Positions 34,133 through 45,146 of a stretch of DNA of 64,000 bases are shown piece by piece. The stretch is taken from assembly GCA_002914805.1 (NCBI GenBank), contig JXTB01000018.1:429099-493098 (forward strand). The letters are read 5' to 3'. How positions within the stretch are numbered: position 1 is the first letter of the stretch; each line of letters begins with the position of its first letter. The notes under the pieces were generated by a model. It saw only the letters and a program-made list of their open reading frames with translations. It searched no databases and was not told where the DNA came from. The position numbers were made by a program, and so were the translations under genes. This DNA comes from Parasponia andersonii (taxonomy: Eukaryota; Streptophyta; Magnoliopsida; Rosales; Cannabaceae).

Positions 34133-34963
34133 TGTGGGAACCGTTCCCAAGTCATACGTCACGTGGACGATTAAGCGGCAGAACAGGTCACAAAAGGGGC
34201 CCACCGTCCGACAGGTGTCGAGAGTGATTAGCTAAAGGCCACGCGGGTCACATGTGATATCACAATCGGCCATTGGGCCGTCCGAGGTTAGGGCCGAGCC
34301 CATCACAGACCCTGGATAGTCTCGGCCCAGTCCGATCCTTACCTCGACAGCTGGGGGGTCGGAAGCCCCAAGGGTCTTCCACCAGAATACAATGGAAAGT
34401 AACTCACAACTCTAGACCCAGACAGAGCATTTAATGCGATCTAGGGTAGGCGTGCGCAAGGGGCAAGCCATCTTGACAGAACGGCGATTTGTCCAAATCT
34501 CACCCCTGACAGACTCAAGCCGTAGGAGGCAGCGGAAATCAGGCTACGGTGATATAGAGGAGATCACGGTAATCTCAGCCCGTGACCTCTGGGAAAAATT
34601 TCGAAAAGAAAGGTACTCAGTCCTGAGATTGAGACCCGCATGTTTCACAATCTCAGGACTATAAATATATGAGCCATGTGTTCCCGAGAGGGGCATGTAC
34701 GCTTACAAAAAGAAGTATATAAAAAAAAGCTTATGAGCAAGAAACAAATATATACTTATATAGAACTAATTCCTTGCTACCCTAAATAAAAGATAGACTA
34801 CTGACTTAAGTATCGGAGAGTCTTTGCAGGTGGTCACCTCTTCCTCTCCGACCCTGCCTGTAGTTCAGAGCACTTTGGGATAGCGAGGACACATGGACAG
34901 TTGGAGAATATAGCATCAGTGGTTCAGAAACACGTGGACGGCTGGTGAGAAACCGTTCCAACC
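34133..34963 (+). repeat. 3' LTR of the Tat-type element
   Basis: 831 bp, colinear with 22548-23379. It starts TGTGGGAACCG and its end has decayed to CCAACC (ancestral CCAACA), followed at once by GATGT, the target duplication. Confidence 0.92.
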
Positions 34964-34968
34964 GATGT

Positions 34969-35582
34969 ATTAGGTGCTAAAACTCATTTCGGCACCAAAT
35001 GGAGGTGCCGCATTTCATATTGGATGCGACGCTGCACACAGCTAGCTGAGATGTAAGAAGAGCTAGAGGTTGGCGATCTTGAGCCTATAAATACAGGTTT
35101 CTTCAGTGAGAGAAAGGAAATCCCAGTAAGGGTGAGTATCTCGGTAAGAGATTAGGATTCTAGTGAGAAAAATATAATGGCTCCTTAAGCATATAAATAT
35201 TATGAGCGCATCTGGCTCCACAATATGGATAATACTTTATGGGTATTACGGATATGCTTTCTAGAGGGAGTATTTTCTTAGGATCATGTGTCTAATCCCA
35301 AAACAAAGAGTTCTCAGTAACTAAACTTGTTTGTATGAGAAGCTGTAAGGTTTATTGAAAGCTTAAGTATATTTAGGCTTTGGGTTGTGTGACATATGAG
35401 TGAGTATTTGTAAACAATTGTAAGCCTTTTTTCCTATAGTAAAAAATTTGTAGTAGTCTCATAGACTTAACCTAAATTAGGTAAACCACATAAATTATGT
35501 GTTTTCTTGTTTCACTTTATTTTATCGCTTACATAATTTTTGTGTGTCTACCGGGGTGAGGTGGTTATTTCTTCTCCAACAA
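34969..35582 (+). repeat. LTR relic (copia-like) next to the Tat insertion
   Basis: It has an LTR-style promoter (GCCTATAAATACAGG at ~35083) and ends ...ACCGGGGTGAGGTGG...TTCTCCAACA. The segment AGGTAAACCACATAAATTATG and the tail are typical of copia LTR 3' ends. No PBS follows and no partner LTR was found. The Tat element appears to have inserted at or near its 5' edge. Limits are uncertain. Confidence 0.5.
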
Positions 35583-35689
35583 CTAGAAGATATTGTTCAC
35601 ATGTATGATACTATTCACATATACAATATTATTCACATATATAGTACTATTCACTTATACAATAAATGAGGAGTGGAAATGTGATTTTT

Positions 35690-36235
35690 CTCCAACACAA
35701 AATCACGGTGAGAATTAGATTGCATAATTTAATTAATCTATGGTGAAGGCGTAACTCTAGATCAAGTAATCTGTATGTAATTATTGCTTCGATTAAATTT
35801 ACTCTAATTCTTAATGCGTTAGTCTAGACTAATTAAGCATATATGATATTATCTAGCTAATAAAATTTAGATAAAGAACTTGTTTTATCTAGTGATAATT
35901 GATAGAGTACGGGGTTAGTGAGCACATGTCTGTTGTCTACAGTTGATAATTCTGAATAGTAATTGATTATAGAATTTTAGTAACTAATTTAATAGGAGTG
36001 TCTAGTGGTAGAGAGAGATCATTAAACCTATTTATTTTATTATTGTTTGCACTTCCTTGTCTTTATCTAGTTTTAGTTCTTTATTTTAATTCCCTCTAAA
36101 TCTTAGGATTAATAACGTGTTGATTAGACTAGTATCTCGTGGGATCGAACCTTTTTGCCACTGGACTAGATTTTACTAAGTTTCCCTGTGGTTTTTAGGG
36201 GAGTGATATAAAGTATTATAAAATCTAATTTGACT
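35690..36235 (+). repeat. LTR relic related to 20.15-21.3 kb
   Basis: Shared features with the minus-strand relic at 20.15-21.3 kb include GATTAGACTAGTATCTCGTG followed by GGATCGAACC, a TCTAGATCAAGTAATCTG-like stretch and the AATTGATTATAG region. The end CCCTGTGGTTTTTAGGG is typical of plant gypsy LTR tails. It is decayed, with uncertain boundaries. Confidence 0.4.
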
Positions 36236-36239
36236 AAGT

Positions 36240-36600
36240 TAAAGACTGCTACTAGAGGAACCAAAAAGCTTCATCGTGAATGGATAATAATGCCTCATCA
36301 TGGAAGGATTAAATATCCTTATCATGGAGGGACTATCAAATATATTGTAGGGGATTTTTTTTTTCTTAGTTGAGAAAAAGAAATAAAATATTTTGCTTCG
36401 GAACCTGGAATTAGGCCAGTAATGCACGCACCCAAGCCGTACTGCCCTTCTCAAATCGGAGAAAATTAACTCACCAAGACATGTGCTCAGTTGTATGGAT
36501 GAATTATGGTGTTTAAAATCATATAAACACATAAATAAATAAAAGATAGAAATATAAGAAAACAATCTATCTAATAATGCTAATAATGCTAGATATTTTA
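36240..36600. repeat. Short repeat patch
   Basis: Three imperfect ~25-nt units (TTCATCGTGAATGGATAATA, CTCATCATGGAAGGATTAAA, TTATCATGGAGGGACTATCA) span 36269-36345. The rest is non-coding. Confidence 0.5.
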
Positions 36601-37285
36601 AATAATTTACTGAATTTTTAATAACACATGTGATAAATTAATTGTTATGGTTTAATTGATGAATATATCAAATTTATTTGTAGTAAGTTTCAATATATTA
36701 ATTAAACGGTTATAATATAAAATTTCAATAAATTAGTTGGAATACTAGCATTATCTTCAAAAGAAAAGACTTTGCATATTTTATTTTATATTTTTTTTAT
36801 ATCTAGATTTTCTTGGAACGGGGCACTTAGATCATGAAAAAACGGTTAAAGCAAATTGAATAGACATTCCCAATTAGAGTTTACATTCGCTGTGATTCTT
36901 AGAAAGATAATACATGGTAAGGAACACAAGAAAATAATGAATCATACGAGTTAAAGATATACCAAGACCCACCAACAGAAAGATCTGCTCATATTTCTTG
37001 AATTTTCTATTTTGTTAATTATTTTGTTTATAAGAAAATCCAAAAGGGATTTAAACAAATCTCAGTTTAGCATTAACTGAAAAACCATAAACGAAAAATT
37101 AAAATAACAAAATACATATATCCACTCCAAATAATCCTATTAAAAAGGGTTAAAAGGAGATAGATCTAAAAAAGGAAACTGGAAACCATGATCATGATTA
37201 GGAAGGAGTCTGGTAGATTCGATCAAAATTGAATCATAATATATACATATATATATATACATGCCTTTTCGCCGGGGACCAGAGA
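36601..37285. other. Non-coding AT-rich spacer
   Basis: No gene recognised. A short (TA) run lies at ~37243-37259. Confidence 0.4.
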
Positions 37286-37500
37286 CAGTACTAGAAATAT
37301 TAGTTTTAGCAGCATTTTTATAAGGTATTTGTAAAAAATGCCGCAAAGAATTTAGAAATGCGGCATTTTTTTTAATTTTCTTTAAAAATAATATCATTTA
37401 ATTAAATGTTGCAAAATTTCGGTAATTTTATTTTAAATGCTGCAAATTACGGCACTTTTACGAGAATACCGCCAAAATTTACTACATTTAAACTATTTAT
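37286..37500 (+). mobile_element. One-ended CACTA (En/Spm-like) relic
   Basis: CAGTACTAGAAATATTAG resembles the CACTACTAGAAA terminus of plant CACTA elements with one change. Just inside are alternating copies, in both orientations, of a GCGGCATTT/AAATGCCGC motif (37309, 37340, 37365, 37437 and 37461 regions), like the subterminal repeats CACTA transposases bind. No opposite end (TTTCTAGTAGTG) was found. Confidence 0.5.
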
Positions 37501-37654
37501 CTTGAAACATTCAAAATTGTATTCTTATGTTAAAAAGAAAATTTTTTATTTCAAAGTTCACTTTGGGTTATAATTGAATTTTCTCAATAGGAATAGGTTT
37601 ACAGTATTTTCATTTTGTCCCAAAAAGGCACTTTTATTTTTTTTGGCAGTGAGA

Positions 37655-37850
37655 ATGAGTAGGCTTTGTAATAACCAACGAGGAGTTACTAGAAAACCTC
37701 CGATCTACCAAAGATTAGTGCTAAGCGTTTTGGTCTTATAACAATCATAGTTAGCTTTGTAACAACCAGTAAGGAGTTTCTAGAAAACTCTTAATCTGTC
37801 AAGCATTAGTGTTAGGCATTTTTTGGCCATATAACATCCATAATTAGCTT
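37655..37850 (+). repeat. ~92-bp direct repeat ahead of a TATA-like promoter motif
   Basis: GCTTTGTAATAACCAACGAG (37663) and CTTTGTAACAACCAGTAAGG (37753) begin two ~85%-like copies. Each continues through CTAGAAAAC(C)TC, ATTAGTG(C/T)TA and ATAACAATCAT/ATAACATCCAT. About 60 bp later lies GGCTATAAAAGGAGAG (37907), followed by a pyrimidine-rich leader to ~38010. This layout suits the U3/R part of a decayed copia LTR. No partner LTR was seen. Confidence 0.55.
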
Positions 37851-38760
37851 TAATGGATTTATTCCAATTGAAAACATGGTGTGTAACCTCCCACTCTAAA
37901 TGGCTATAAAAGGAGAGTTTCTTCTCCTCATTTTGCACATCAATCAGAAGTATTCCTCTTTGATTTTCTCTACCATTCTCTCACAATTTCTCTAGTTTTT
38001 GAGTGTTCTTGAGTTCTTAAGTTTACTACCTAAAGTTCTTCGAGTGTTTAGGAATTTCGTAACTAGAGTTCTTAGTGTACTGGAATTCAAAGCAATCTAG
38101 TTCGTAGAGTAGAGGTGTTAGTACTTCACCTGCTACTCTTCGTCGTTGTATCCTAGAAAACTGATGCTTACTAAAATTCTCAAGCATTCTAATAGAAGGA
38201 ACAAATCAGTTTTAAGGATACTGTGACTAGACAGGCCTCGAGTAAGTTTTCGAAATGCTATTAAAATTCCGTTTAATAACTTTATATATTTGTTTTAAAG
38301 TTTGTTATAAAATTTGTTATATTCACTTGTGAGCTTATATATTGCATATTATATTATATTCATTCGTGACCATATAAATTACGTGATATTGTTTTCTACA
38401 AGAACAGGCCAAAATATGGGCACAATTATACAAGAAAATATACAAGCACAGAAGCAATATGAACAAAATATGCGTTCGACACAATTAGCATGTTTGGCCA
38501 CATGACAAGCCATTCTGTCTTCCTTATACTATTTGGTATTAGTACTCTGTACTTAAGTAATTATAGCTCAAAGCTAAAGAGCCAAAGCCAAAAAGCCAAA
38601 ATTTGAAATTAAAGAAAAGTTTATGTGGTATACATAAAGGAACTGGCCCGGGGTACTAATTATAAGGACAGTACTTTCAAAAATTTCAAAGCCAGATCTA
38701 GCTCCAACATATTAAAGAAGCTAGATGCAAATTAAGCGTGTATATATATATATATATATA

Positions 38761-38985
38761 GATTGTCAATCCAATTGGTTTTTTTTTTCTTTTATTTATG
38801 GGTAGATATTTTTTTTTAGCCGTTAATGATCCAATGGCTATAATAAAGTGTATTAAAAGACTGCATCATTAATGCTCTTTCTCTCTCTTACTTTTTATAA
38901 TAAAAAAATGTGCATGCTAAATTTTCATTGGCCAAATTAATACCTATGTATAGGGAAAAAAAAAATACCTACTGGATTGGTGCCC
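38761..38985 (-). mobile_element. TA-microsatellite-associated MITE, copy 2
   Basis: Inverted relative to copy 1. It runs from TGTCAATCCAATTGG to CCTACTGGATTGGTGCCC, with inner blocks TAGCCGTTAATGATCCAATG and GCATCATTAATGCTC. (TA)n flanks it on both sides (38740-38760 and 38986-38999). It is directly followed by copy 3, with only the shared TA tract between. Confidence 0.8.
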
Positions 38986-38999
38986 ATATATATATATAT

Positions 39000-39233
39000 T
39001 GTCAATTTAGTAGGTTTTTTTTTTTTTACTTATGCATAGATATTTTTCTTTTAGCCATTAGATTATCATCTAAATGTGATCTAAAGGTTATAATAAAGTG
39101 TATGAAAAGACATGCATCATTAATGTTTTTTTTCCTCTTATTTTTTATATAAAAAAATATACATGATAAATTTTTATTGGGGAGAATAATATCTATGTAT
39201 AAGTAAAAACAAATAGTTATTGGATTGGTGTTT
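39000..39233 (-). mobile_element. TA-microsatellite-associated MITE, copy 3
   Basis: Same orientation and block order as copy 2: TGTCAATTTAGTAGG, TAGCCATTAGATTATCATCT, GCATCATTAATG, then TTATTGGATTGGTGTTTA. It is flanked by TA tracts on both sides (38986-38999 and 39234-39246). It is more diverged than copy 1. Confidence 0.78.
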
Positions 39234-39246
39234 ATATATATATATA

Positions 39247-40033
39247 ATGTTGATCTTTGTTGTCGTGCTAACATGAGAGGTAACTGGGGCACTTATGCAA
39301 AATGAGTTGGATATGCCTTTTGTTATGATAAATTGTTAAAAATTCAAATTTTAAACTACAAAGATCAATGAAGTAGTTGGACATGGATAAGGTCTTAAAG
39401 AGCAATTTCATGAGAATGGTAAGCTATCTTCTTTTTTTTTTGTTTGTCCTTTTTGGGGGAGCATTAAGTTAGTATCTATCTTACAATCTTTTGTAATTTA
39501 TTATTCACTATTATAAGCTCATTCCTATTTTAGTGGATCTATTATCAGATCGTTTCCTATTCTGCATTTGAATCGGCTGAGATTTTGTAAAATATTGCTA
39601 ACTCAACATTTTGGACTGTAATTGGTGTTAGGAATTGTTAAAGCTAATTTTAACAAATATTGTAGTAAACTAAAATTATAAGCTGATATTTGAATGGGAA
39701 CTATATTTACACGCCAAATAGCATAAAGGTACCCATAATCTAAATTAACCTGATTGAATAATAATTTAACATTTTTAATTTTTAGTATCGGTATCCCTTA
39801 CCATCCCTAAAATAGATATTTCTATTTATCCTATCAATTTTATTCACTTGTCAATTTTGACACCCTAGTGATATTAAGGCATTATATTTTTTTCAAAGTT
39901 ACAAATATACCCTTATTAATTAAAAAAATTAAAAATAATTCAGTGAAACAAATACCTTGATTTGTTCGATGTTTTTATATATCAAATAGAGTTTGTTTGT
40001 TTTTTAGTAAGAGTTAGTATATGTTTTTGGATG

Positions 40034-40083
<50 letters not shown>

Positions 40084-41016
40084 TTATAACAATACTGATA
40101 TAAGACTTTTTTGATTGATTAGTTAAGAAAAGGAACTCTAAAAAATAACTACCGTGATTTTGCATAAGAACGAGGGAAAAGAAAAAGATGATTCAAATGC
40201 AAGACTTTTAGANTAAATGGAGTTGAGAATTAGGGCCTCTTTCACCAGTGCCATGGTCATTATCTTTTGGAATTGATGAACACAATTCAAAATAACAATA
40301 AAAGCAATAATAATGATAATTACAATAGTTATAACTATAATTATAATAAGGACTGGAAATAGATATTTGTGAGAAAGTTTAATGAAAGTCTTATTTATAA
40401 TATGGGTGGCAGGATAGTGGGATGTAATTATTAAGAGCGAATTATCATAAATTTGATTATTAAAATATATAAATTGTATATTTTAGTCTTTTTACTTAAG
40501 AATAAATACGTAATAAAATTTTGAAAAAACAAAGGTGCCTTACGCTACTTGGGATGCAAATATAACTTTCCGATAATTGCCAATTCAAAGCTTCGACTAA
40601 GGTTAGCACTGGATATATATACGAGGACTTAACATTATCGTGCTAATAATTTGTTGGACCACTTGGGTCTGGTTACCAAATAAATAAATTAAAACAAAGC
40701 AGGTTAAGCAATTAAAATCTTATCCACTAATGAAGTATTGAAAGAAACAATTACTTTTATATCTCTTAATACAATGTCAGAGATCATGTGCTCAAGTTCA
40801 AATGTGAAAACAAATACGACAAACACGTTTAATTATTAAACCGAATTTAGTAAACTTTTATTTGTCTAGTCAAATAAGGCTAGAATTTCCCAAAATATAG
40901 AATTGGAAACATATTGTGAAATTTAGAAGCGATGGGACATAATGCCCGATATGCAATATATAATGCAAATAGTCACTATAGGAATTTAATGATTTATATG
41001 TAAAATGAGTGTGGCA
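39247..41016. other. Non-coding spacer with a long GA microsatellite
   Basis: It contains (GA)21-22 at 40039-40081 and a single undetermined base at 40213. No gene or bounded transposon was recognised. Confidence 0.5.
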
Positions 41017-41505
41017 TGTTAGGAAATTTTATTTTCTATATTGGGCCACATATTTTAACAATTATATTGGGCCATATTAATCTTAAGCAGAAGCAAACTT
41101 GATAAGTGATTAAGTAAAGCTAGATCAGAATATCCAACTGGATTTGTATACTAATGCCCTATTAGTCACTCAGTTGGGTTTGATGGATACCCAATAAGAA
41201 CTAGTTAAAAAACTTATTAGGGTTATAATTCTTGCAGCCCAAATTTCATGTACGCTCAATTCTTTATAACCTACCATTAATTACAGAGAATTTCATCTGA
41301 GTGACGTTAGGGTTTAGGCTATACAAGATCAAAACCTTCTAAACATCATCTCTTGTTTACGCTTTTGCCTTCGGTCTCTCCATCTCTAATCCTCTACAGA
41401 TTAGCCATAGACTCAGGTATATTCAACAAACACTAACTTGTCAATTTAGCACGAATGATTTAGGATTTCTATTTAGTTTATCTACAATCCTAATATCATC
41501 CAACA
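41017..41505 (+). repeat. 5' LTR of the copia element
   Basis: 489 bp, TGTTAGGAAA...CCAACA. It matches 47228-47716 block by block (GGGCCACATATTTTAACAAT, TTCATGTACGCTCAATTCTT, AGAACTTCATCTGAGTGAC). Confidence 0.92.
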
Positions 41506-41507
41506 AG

Positions 41508-41520
41508 TGGTATCTGAGCA
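41508..41520 (+). promoter_or_regulatory. Primer binding site, initiator Met-tRNA type
   Basis: TGGTATCTGAGCA, two bases after the LTR end, is one mismatch from TGGTATCAGAGC, the usual plant copia PBS. Confidence 0.88.
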
Positions 41521-42653
41521 TATTTTCATGTTAAATCAATTGGGTTAATCATGCATGACTTTAGTTTTGATAATCTATGTTTATTAAGTTTTCTAGGTTT
41601 TGGATTATTCATGCATGATCTATGATTTTTTTCGTGATATGTTGAATATTTTAATGTTATGAGGGTTTATTTCTAGATTTTAGGATCGTTAATTGTGATT
41701 ATTAAGGATTAAAATTGATGATTTGAGATATTTTGGCGTTTTGGATAATTTTCGGATTGGAAATTTTTTTCCAGAAAATCGGTCTAGCATCGTGGCACTG
41801 GGTGATAGAGAGACAAACATTGCGGGCTCGTGTTCTGGGTTTAACTAGAACACTGAGCGCCACGACCCTACTTCAGTTTTTGGCCAGCACCATAGCGCTA
41901 GCTTCCTAGCGATGCAGCACTGACTTTTCAGGTATATGGGTCAATTTTTGACCCAATTTCAGTTTTTTGGTATGTTTTTAGGTAAAATTGAGTTGTTTTC
42001 AACCTAATTCAAGAGGATCCAATCCAAGACATAATCAATAAAGATTAATTACTCGAAATCAATTTAGGTAGCAACCTGCATTTATCTGTTGAAAACTCTG
42101 TTTGGCTTTTAGAGTTGATAAATGTTACAAACTCAATTGCTTTTGTTCTGTATTTATGAAAATCTTATTTGGCTTGGGCATTTCTGGATGATTTTCATTG
42201 CACCATTTGTCTTGTACGTTAGATTTAACACAATATGTTGCCAAAGTAACTTTTGTTGTGCAGTTTTATTTAGTCTAACATATAAAGATATCATGAATTT
42301 GTTGTTAATATGGGTAATTACCAGTCCAAAAGAAAGTGATCATTTAGCACGACAATAAACACACATGTGATGGTAAATGTGTGACGGTTGTTCGATTTCC
42401 ATATGAATAATAAATTGGCCTAAAGGAAGATTTGTTATTTTACAGGATTTACTGTCAGTGTTTGATCATTGCACTTGAGAGTACCACTTGTAAGTTAATA
42501 CGTCGACCCAAAGGAAGACCTATTAATATTGTGCTAACTATCTTGTGATGGTAGCCCACCTTATGTGATTATGTGATATATGTCATGTTTGTATATTTTA
42601 TGATTAAATTGTATGCCTATATATGATATTTAAGTTGTGAGTATATTTAATTT

Positions 42654-43230
42654 ATGGTTTTTTTATTTGTTCTCTATTCAGTTTTGGTTGCTAGTATTTC
42701 TGCCAATCTGAGTACAATTCTTGTGTTTACGGGCATAAACTTTAAGACCTGGAAAGAAAATATCATGATTATACTGGATTGTATAAATCTTGACCTGGCA
42801 CTCAGAAAGGACCAACCTACTGCTTTTACGGAAGAAAGTTTTACTAAGGATAAAAGGAACTTTGAGCTTTAGGAAAAGTCTAATTGTATGAGTGTCATGA
42901 TTATGAAATGTTTTATTCCAGAAATTATGTTAGACTCTTTGCCTAAAGGGGAAGATGCTAAAGATTTCCTTGCTTTTCTTAAGAATTATATCTCAAGAAT
43001 GAAAAAGGTGAGATGATCAGTTGCTTAAAGAAACTCATCTCAATAAAGTATAACGGCAAAGGAAATATAAGTGAGTACATCATGCAGATCTCATTTGGTT
43101 GGCAAGCTTAAGGAATTCAAGTTAGAAATTAATGAGGATTTGCTTGTGGCCTTAGTTTTGCTTTCTCTTCCTAATCCGTATGGGAACTTACAAACCATAT
43201 GCAACGCCCAAAAGGACAAATAGAATATTA
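42654..43230 (+). pseudogene. Copia gag
   Basis: The frame from 42654 encodes FTGINFKTWKENIMIILDCI and LDLALRKDQPTAFTEES, the conserved N-terminal copia gag pattern (FNGxNYxxWKxxM...). A stop falls at 42870. The sequence continues EKSNCMSVMIMKCFIPEIML and AKDFLAFLKNY before further breaks near 43013. The 1.1 kb between PBS and gag (41521-42653) is untranslated leader without features. The particle protein cannot be made intact. Confidence 0.8.
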
Positions 43231-43239
43231 ATAAGTTAA

Positions 43240-43580
43240 TAGTTATTTGTATTCAAGAGGAAGAGAAAATCAAAGTTATAAGGCCTGAAAGTGCTAACTT
43301 GACCACTACTTCTAAGACAAAGAAGACGAAAATGGATAAAGGTAAGGAAACTGCAATAGCTCCACTTATTAAGACACAGAAGAAGCAAGATGAGCAAGGT
43401 TGTTTCTTTTGTGGAAATGGTGGACACATGAAGAAGGAATGCAATAAGTACAAAGCTTGGTGTGTTAAGAAGGATAAACTTCTCATTTATATTTGTTCTA
43501 AAGTTAATATAACTTCTATACCTAAGGACACTTGGTGGGTAGATTTTGGTGCTACTACTCACGTTAATATTTCCATGTAG
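43240..43580 (+). pseudogene. Copia gag zinc knuckle and protease start
   Basis: An open stretch carries a CCHC knuckle, CFFCGNGGHMKKEC (43401-43442), used in the family for RNA packaging. About 30 codons later comes WWVDFGATTHVNIS. There the catalytic DSGAT/S signature of the copia aspartic protease appears as DFGAT, so the Ser next to the active-site Asp is replaced. A stop (TAG at 43578-43580) follows. Confidence 0.8.
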
Positions 43581-43628
43581 GGTTGCCTGTGGAGCCGAAA
43601 GCCAAGTGATGATGAAAAAGTCATCTAC

Positions 43629-44930
43629 GTGGGCAATGACCAAACAGTTGAGGTAGAGGCCATAGAGTATTTTAGGTTGTTTTTGAATTCTGAGAAACAT
43701 TTGGATTTGTATGAGACTTTTACGGTACCATCTTTAAGACGGAATTTGGTTTCAGTTTCTGTATTGGACAAATTCATTTATTCTTATTCTTTCGGAAATA
43801 ATTTATTTAGTCTTATGTGTGATTCAATTGTTGTTGGTACTAGTTTTCTTAATGAAAACTTATTTATCTTAAATACCCAACCCTTCATTAAGGAAACTTT
43901 GCATGTTAATTTAAGAGGTACAAAAGTAAAATTAACTAATGAGGATTCATCGATGTTGTGGCACAGATGCTTAGGACACATTTCTAAATAAAGAATTGAA
44001 CATCTTATGTCTGATGGGATTCTTGGTCCCCTTGATTTGGCAGACTTTAAAGTCTGTGTTGAGTGTATAAAAGGGAACCCTACAAATATTAGGAAGGTAG
44101 ATGCCAATAGGAGCTCTAGCATCTTAGAACTAATACATATGAATATTTGTGATCCATTCCCTACGGCTTCTTGGAATGGACAACAATACTTTATCATGTT
44201 CATAGACGATTATTCTCGCTATGGGTACATATATTTGATTTATGAGAAGTTACAATCACGGGATGTATTTAAGGCTTATAAAGCTGAGGTTAAAAATCAG
44301 CTTGATAAGAAAATTAAGGCTTTCAAATCTTATCGTGGTAGTGAGTACTGTGGTCGGTATGACAGATCAGGTGAGCAATGTTCAAGGCCTTTTGGTAAGT
44401 ATTTGTAAGAGTGTGATATCGTTCCATAATACACTATGCCTGGGAAACCTAGTATGAATGGTATTACTGAATGACGCAAATGGATACTAAACGATATGGT
44501 AAGGAGTATGATCAGTCATTCCACCTTACTAAAATCACTATGGGGAGACGCACTCAAAACTGCAGTATATATCCTTAACAGAGTACCGAGAAAAACATAG
44601 CTAAAACCCCTTATGAACTCTGGGCTGGGCGAATACCCAATATAAGTCATTTACACATTTGGAGTTGTCTAGTTGAGGTAAGGCCTTACAGGCCAAATGA
44701 AAAGAAACTGGCTCAAGAATAGTGTGCTACTACTTTGTAGGATATTCTGAAAGATCTAGAGGCTATAAGTTTTATGATCCTATAGTAAAGTCTTTCTTTG
44801 AGATGGAAAATGCCAAATGTGTTAAAGATATTGAGTTTAAGAAGGAAGATAAGGTTAGGGACATTATTTTTGAAGAGGAATTCGTTTCTCTTCCTGATTG
44901 CTATTGGCAAGGATCAGGATAATCAAGATC
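43629..44930 (+). pseudogene. Copia integrase
   Basis: 43629-43991 carries the protease tail and the pre-integrase domain (LWHRCLGHISK, then stop). 44007-44408 continues CVECIKGNPTN (zinc-binding cysteines), then LELIHMNICDPFPTASWNGQ with the first catalytic Asp and FIDDYSRYGYIYL. The usual second catalytic motif, SDxGxEY, appears as SYRGSEY, so the Asp has become Tyr. 44722-44922 encodes the C-terminal YFVGYSERSRGYKFYDP motif. Stops at 43989, 44406 and others, plus the lost Asp, show the enzyme is dead. Confidence 0.85.
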
Positions 44931-45146
44931 CTGTTTCTGACAATTTCATTGTACAAGATGCCATCGCTCCAGTTCAAAGACAATGTTTAGGAAGTTCCTG
45001 TCCTAGTTGAGGCAAATGCTCCTATAGAGCAAACTCAACAGCCTTAAGAACTAGTGCCTTTAAGGAGGTCCACTAGAGAAATGAGAAGTATGATTTCGTA
45101 TGACCATGTTGTATATCTCTAGGAGCATGAGTTTGACATCGGGATA

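Larger units (their letters stand above)
22548..34963 (+). mobile_element. Tat-lineage Ty3/gypsy LTR retrotransposon, defective
   Basis: A complete LTR-to-LTR element of ~12.4 kb, flanked by identical 5-bp duplications GATGT (22543-22547 and 34964-34968). The order is: 5' LTR, PBS, gag, an inverted copy of the gag leader replacing protease and RT, RNase H remnant, archaeal-type RNase H, integrase, tandem-repeat-rich 3' region, antisense ORF, polypurine tract and 3' LTR. A second RNase H, 3' tandem repeats and an antisense extra ORF are hallmarks of the Tat group (Retand/Ogre relatives). It is clearly richer in G+C than its surroundings. Every coding part carries stops, so it is not autonomous. 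A 1.2-kb duplication beside a single N (27365) may be an assembly fault. Confidence 0.93.

Noticed and set aside
36135..36160. GGGATCGAACC, which in reverse complement matches a tRNA B-box (GGTTCGATCCC)
   Set aside because: No cloverleaf stems or A-box lie at the right distance. The motif is part of a gypsy LTR tail shared with the relic at 20.15 kb.
40213..40213. Single N, checked for a flanking duplication like that at 27365
   Set aside because: No repeated sequence was seen on either side, so it looks like an ordinary undetermined base.
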